Origin: an uncultured Gemmataceae bacterium | GTDB lineage: Bacteria; Planctomycetota; Planctomycetia; Gemmatales; Gemmataceae | Assembly: GCA_937922175.1 (NCBI GenBank) | Contig: CAKZUU010000481.1 | Location: 1-9,972 of the forward strand | Direction of reading: 5' to 3' | DNA: 9,972 bases | The notes under the pieces: model-generated | Told to the model about the DNA's origin: nothing | What the model saw: only the letters and a program-made list of their open reading frames with translations | Database searches by the model: none | Translations under genes and position numbers: made by a program | Shown: one piece after another, positions 7,210 to 9,972 of the stretch | Numbering within the stretch: position 1 is the stretch's first letter | How the letters are laid out: each line of letters starts with the position of its first letter

Positions 7210-8145
7210 CTAATCGTTTTCGATCCGTCGCAAAGTGGAAAAAATATACTCACGCACTTCATCGACGTCGATACTTGTGACCAACTCGACATTGGGACGA
7301 TTGGCGGAGTTGGGACGTGGATCAAATAGACTCATTCCCCGGGTGAGTTCCCCGCGGGTTTCGATGTCCACGTAAATCGAACGCGATGTGACCGCGTGGG
7401 GCAGGACCAGCACCGCGACTCCCATCACATCTTTCATGTGGAATCCTTCGATGCCGTAAAGATTCGATGTGGCGCGAATTCCAAAGGGAACGATCTGTCG
7501 AAGGAACCTGGAGACGCGGCATGATGGAGCCGGAAGCTCCAGCAGATCCGAGGGCGAGAAGATGATTTTGCGCATCACGTCCAAGGGGACGAGAGTGATC
7601 GGCATTCCCGAATGCACAATTTCTCGCGCCGCCTCCGGATCGCAAAAGAAATGGAATTCGGCAGCTAGTGTCACGTTGCCCGGCTCGCGCCAGGCCCCGC
7701 CGAGAACGATGACGCGACGCACCCGGCGGGGAAGATTCGGCTCGCGATGCAAGGCACTTTGGAGCGTCGTCAACGGTCCCATGCAAATGATGGTAATTTC
7801 GTCGGGATATTCCTGCACCATCTCGACGATCAGTCGATCGCTTGACAAAGGGGCATGCAAGCTCACCTCGGGGAATCGGGCATTGCCAAGTCCGTCCACG
7901 CCATGAAGTGCTCGGCCGTCGACGTCATACTTGATCGGCAGGGCGGCACCCAGCCGAGGCCAACGCGGGGGGTCGAGTTGCGCCACCAGGGTGTGAGTGT
8001 TGATCGTCGCTTGCAGTGCGGAAATGTTACCCGCCGTCGGCGCCAAGGCCAAGACTTGCAAGCGGCGATCAAACAGCGCAAGGGCCGTCGCAAAGGCCGT
8101 GTCGATTCCCGGATCGATGATCAAAACGACTTTGTGTTGCATCAT
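7210..8145 (-). CDS. Inosine-uridine nucleoside hydrolase family protein, non-canonical active site
   Basis: A 311-residue protein has the overall pattern of nucleoside N-ribohydrolases, which split nucleosides into base and ribose in the cytosol with a bound Ca2+. Visible features are IIDPGIDTAFA (9-19), GN (39-40), HGVDGLG (81-87), MGPLTTL (122-128), VLGGAW (147-152), EFHFFCDPEAA (163-173) and HMKD (236-239). Compared with the usual DxDPGxDD, the first Asp is Ile9 and the last, a Ca2+ ligand, is Thr16; Asp11, Asp15 and Asp239 remain. The Asn of the usual EFN is His165. Substrate and even catalysis are therefore open. Two adjacent ATG codons begin the frame; the first (8145) has AGGA six bases upstream. 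The gene lies 61 bp after trpD and directly abuts nagA, so the three are probably co-transcribed. It could be a degraded enzyme or one with changed specificity. Confidence 0.85.
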   Translation of the reverse strand: MMQHKVVLIIDPGIDTAFATALALFDRRLQVLALAPTAGNISALQATINTHTLVAQLDPPRWPRLGAALPIKYDVDGRALHGVDGLGNARFPEVSLHAPLSSDRLIVEMVQEYPDEITIICMGPLTTLQSALHREPNLPRRVRRVIVLGGAWREPGNVTLAAEFHFFCDPEAAREIVHSGMPITLVPLDVMRKIIFSPSDLLELPAPSCRVSRFLRQIVPFGIRATSNLYGIEGFHMKDVMGVAVLVLPHAVTSRSIYVDIETRGELTRGMSLFDPRPNSANRPNVELVTSIDVDEVREYIFSTLRRIEND

Positions 8146-8206
8146 CTCTCATCCTGGCTGGCGTCGCGGTCGCGCCCTCATCTCCGGGCCGAAAAGGAGT
8201 GATCCC
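8146..8206 (-). other. 61-bp spacer between trpD and the nucleoside hydrolase gene
   Basis: A short GC-rich spacer inside a same-strand gene run. It holds the AGGA ribosome site of the next gene. I see no T-tailed hairpin or promoter-like hexamer pair, so read-through from trpD is likely. Confidence 0.4.
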
Positions 8207-9238
8207 TCAGATAGGCACATTACGCAACGAATCCAAGACAACTCGGGCTTTCCCCGAGTCGATTGCCTCAATCGCTTGACGTACTCCTTCCGACAGGTCC
8301 ATGACCTTCTGCGCGGCGCGAAGGGCCACCGCCGCATTCGCCAACACAACATCGCGGCAGGGGCCTGGCTCGCCCGCCAAAATTCGTCGAATGATTTCCG
8401 CGCTGGCCGACGCGTCGGCCGCATACAGGTCCGCTAAACGACAGGAACTCAACCCAAAATGCGAAGCGACCCAAACACCCGACGAGATGGTCCCGTCGGC
8501 GTGGATCTGACGGTAATGTGTCGGTGCGGACAGGCTGACTTCGTCTAAACCTTCTTCAGAGCAGACGACGAAGGCGCTTTGCGTTCCCAAAGAGGCCAAG
8601 GCACCCGCCATCGGCTCGAGCAAATCGAGGCGACCGACGCCCAGGAGTTGGAAAGGCGTCTCGGCGGGATTGGCCAAAGGACCCAGCAGGTTCATCATCG
8701 TCCGCACACCAAGCCGCCGTCGCAGCGGGGCGAGCGTTTTCAAGGTGGGATGAAACTGGGGCGCCAGGCAGAAGGCCAGTCCAACGGAGTGCAGGCAACG
8801 GCACGCCCAAGCGGGGCCAGCTTCGATGGGGAGGCCCAATTCGGCCAACACGTCGGCGGAGCCGCTGCGGCTGGAGACCGCTCGGTTGCCGTGCTTCACC
8901 ACGGGAACCCCTACCGCCGCCACCACCAAGGCGACCGCCGTGCTGACATTGAAGGTCGAGTGATGATCGCCGCCGGTGCCGCACGTGTCGAGACTGCCCG
9001 CGAGGGGACGCTCCATTCGCACCATGCGCGATCGTAAAACCCGAGCCCCCGCGGCTAATTCTTCCGCCGTCTCTCCCTTCATCCGCATGCCGACGAGAAA
9101 CCCTGCCGACTCCGCCTCGCTCCAAGCCCCCGTGAGCATCGCCTCCATGCTCGCGGTCAGTTGCTCAGGCGAGAGCGGCCGACGCTCCAGGATCGCGTTC
9201 AGAATCGCAGGGTACGACACTTCATCGCTGCGGATCAC
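8207..9238 (-). CDS. trpD: Anthranilate phosphoribosyltransferase
   Basis: TrpD transfers the phosphoribosyl group of PRPP to anthranilate, the second step of tryptophan synthesis, in the cytosol. Numbered from GTG 9238 (343 residues), the PRPP loop DTCGTGGD is at 84-91, KHGNRA of the anthranilate/PRPP site at 115-120, NLLGPLANP at 183-191, and the Mg2+-binding Asp232-Glu233 in GLDE. All usual determinants are intact and the length is normal. The start is uncertain. The frame opens at GTG 9268 without a ribosome site, while a perfect AGGAGG (complement of 9251-9256) lies inside that longer frame, 12 bases before GTG 9238. A third GTG at 9220 would give the shortest conventional N-terminus. 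No other trp gene is nearby. It is the first gene of a run with the nucleoside hydrolase and nagA, and is divergent from lexA. Confidence 0.94.
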   Translation of the reverse strand: MIRSDEVSYPAILNAILERRPLSPEQLTASMEAMLTGAWSEAESAGFLVGMRMKGETAEELAAGARVLRSRMVRMERPLAGSLDTCGTGGDHHSTFNVSTAVALVVAAVGVPVVKHGNRAVSSRSGSADVLAELGLPIEAGPAWACRCLHSVGLAFCLAPQFHPTLKTLAPLRRRLGVRTMMNLLGPLANPAETPFQLLGVGRLDLLEPMAGALASLGTQSAFVVCSEEGLDEVSLSAPTHYRQIHADGTISSGVWVASHFGLSSCRLADLYAADASASAEIIRRILAGEPGPCRDVVLANAAVALRAAQKVMDLSEGVRQAIEAIDSGKARVVLDSLRNVPI

Positions 9239-9250
9239 GACAGATTTTGG

Positions 9251-9256
9251 CCTCCT
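9251..9256 (-). promoter_or_regulatory. AGGAGG ribosome-binding site for trpD
   Basis: This is a perfect AGGAGG on the minus strand, 12 bases upstream of GTG 9238. The spacing is longer than ideal. It lies within the longer open frame from GTG 9268, which argues that the longer start is not the main one. Confidence 0.5.
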
Positions 9257-9298
9257 GTTCTGCGACACGAGTCATTTTTGGCCAAGGTAACAAATCTC

Positions 9299-9304
9299 TT
9301 GACA
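9299..9304 (+). promoter_or_regulatory. Possible -35 hexamer of the lexA promoter
   Basis: A consensus TTGACA lies 111 bases before the lexA start. The best -10 match, GTTAAT at 9325-9330, is 20 bases away, longer than the preferred 17. The palindrome at 9315-9327 would fall in the spacer, where a repressor could block polymerase. Promoter assignment is tentative. Confidence 0.35.
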
Positions 9305-9314
9305 AACTGCCAGA

Positions 9315-9327
9315 AACTTCGGAAGTT
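9315..9327. promoter_or_regulatory. 13-bp perfect palindrome upstream of lexA (candidate LexA operator)
   Basis: AACTTC-G-GAAGTT has 6-bp arms around a single G, in the region between lexA and the divergent trpD gene. lexA genes are generally autoregulated through a palindrome at their own promoter, so this is the natural candidate. It does not match the E. coli CTGT-N8-ACAG box or the Gram-positive GAAC-N4-GTTC box, so it would be a lineage-specific motif if real. Confidence 0.4.
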
Positions 9328-9415
9328 AATGTACAGATGTTGAATATACGAAAGTTCAGTATCAATTTGTGACCAGATTGATTGTCTCTCCCGCATTCCC
9401 CCAGGGAAGGCCATC

Positions 9416-9972
9416 ATGCGTGAACCGAGTCAATTGACCGAAAAGCAGCGAGCGATCTACGAGTACATCCGGGAACGGATCGAGAATCGCGGTTATGGTC
9501 CCTCCATTCGTGAGATCGGGCAGGCATTTGGGATCAAATCACCCAACGGCGTCACGTGCCACATCAAAGCGCTTATCAAAAAAGGGATGATTCGCCGACC
9601 TGACGAACCTTTGGCCCGTGCCATTCAGTTGGTCAATTATCGGACCCAGGGTCCAACGTTGCCCTTGATCGGCCAGGTGGCCGCGGGACCCGCGATCTCG
9701 GCCGAAGCGCAAAACGATGAGTTCGTCGATTTCCACCAGTTTTGTGGGCCGGAGTGCTTCGCCTTGCGTGTGCGGGGCAATTCGATGATCGACGATCATA
9801 TTCAGGACGGCGACCTTGTTGTGATCCGACGGCAAGAGACCGCGAACAACGGTGAGCGTGTCGTCGCCATGATTGATGGCGAGGTGACGCTGAAACGGTT
9901 TTATCGACGCCGCGATAAGGTCGTCCTTGAACCGGCCAACTCCGAGATGCCCCCCATCGTGGTCACTCCCGA
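9416..9972 (+). CDS. lexA: LexA SOS repressor (3' end beyond the window)
   Basis: LexA represses SOS DNA-repair genes and cleaves itself when RecA filaments form. 185 codons are present and only a short C-terminal piece is missing. The N-terminal winged helix-turn-helix spans about 1-70, with GPSIREIGQAFGIKSPNGV (28-46), closely following the LexA pattern. The self-cleavage site is the Ala90-Gly91 bond in IGQVAAGP. The catalytic Ser123 lies in VRGNSMID and Lys160 in VTLKRF, so the protein should be competent for autocleavage. The start is ATG 9416, with GGGAAGG at 9404-9410 five bases upstream. The gene is divergent from trpD across a 147-177-bp region holding a palindrome and a TTGACA hexamer. 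The identity is very secure. Confidence 0.96.
   Translation, partial: MREPSQLTEKQRAIYEYIRERIENRGYGPSIREIGQAFGIKSPNGVTCHIKALIKKGMIRRPDEPLARAIQLVNYRTQGPTLPLIGQVAAGPAISAEAQNDEFVDFHQFCGPECFALRVRGNSMIDDHIQDGDLVVIRRQETANNGERVVAMIDGEVTLKRFYRRRDKVVLEPANSEMPPIVVTP

Noticed and set aside
8579..9037. Plus-strand frame of 152 residues opposite trpD
   Set aside because: An antisense shadow of a well-conserved trpD, with no motif.
1..9972. CRISPR array, transposon, phage or defence system
   Set aside because: No direct repeats with regular spacers, transposase motifs, terminal repeats or defence domains were seen; every long gene is assigned to a metabolic, transport, redox or SOS family.

Overview
This looks like bacterial chromosomal DNA, GC-rich and densely coded on both strands. 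The best guess for the host is a planctomycete. The reasons are a secreted beta-propeller/di-haem cytochrome protein of a type common in Planctomycetota, scattered biosynthetic genes (trpD away from other trp genes, purK away from purE) and irregular Shine-Dalgarno use. This is inference from gene content; no rRNA or tRNA is present to confirm it. Housekeeping genes dominate. I see no CRISPR array, IS element, phage gene, RNA gene or recognisable defence system.

Layout. (1) Positions 1-2759, minus strand: a CUT2 (ribose/RbsABC-type) sugar ABC transporter. An unusual 826-residue protein carries both ATPase domains and a complete permease in one chain. It is followed, with an ATGA overlap, by a second permease that runs off the left edge. 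(2) Positions 2760-2900: a short divergent control region. (3) Positions 2901-6013, plus strand: a secreted beta-propeller/di-haem peroxidase-like protein, again coupled by an ATGA overlap to purK of purine synthesis. (4) Positions 5974-9238, minus strand: a probable operon in the order trpD, nucleoside hydrolase-family protein, nagA. The last gene converges on purK and overlaps its 3' end by 40 bp. (5) Positions 9269-9415: a divergent promoter region holding a perfect 13-bp palindrome. (6) Position 9416 to the right edge, plus strand: lexA, nearly complete.

How the genes work together. The left transporter should import a monosaccharide or similar small ligand; its binding protein is not in the window. 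NagA (amino-sugar catabolism) and the nucleoside hydrolase-like protein are salvage or catabolic enzymes sharing a transcript with tryptophan synthesis. Both have lost residues that normally bind the catalytic metal, so their named activities should be treated with caution. LexA is the SOS repressor and probably controls its own promoter.

The points most worth a second look are the ATPase-permease fusion, the altered metal sites of the two neighbouring hydrolases, the palindrome upstream of lexA as a candidate SOS operator, and the translational coupling of an exported cytochrome to purK.
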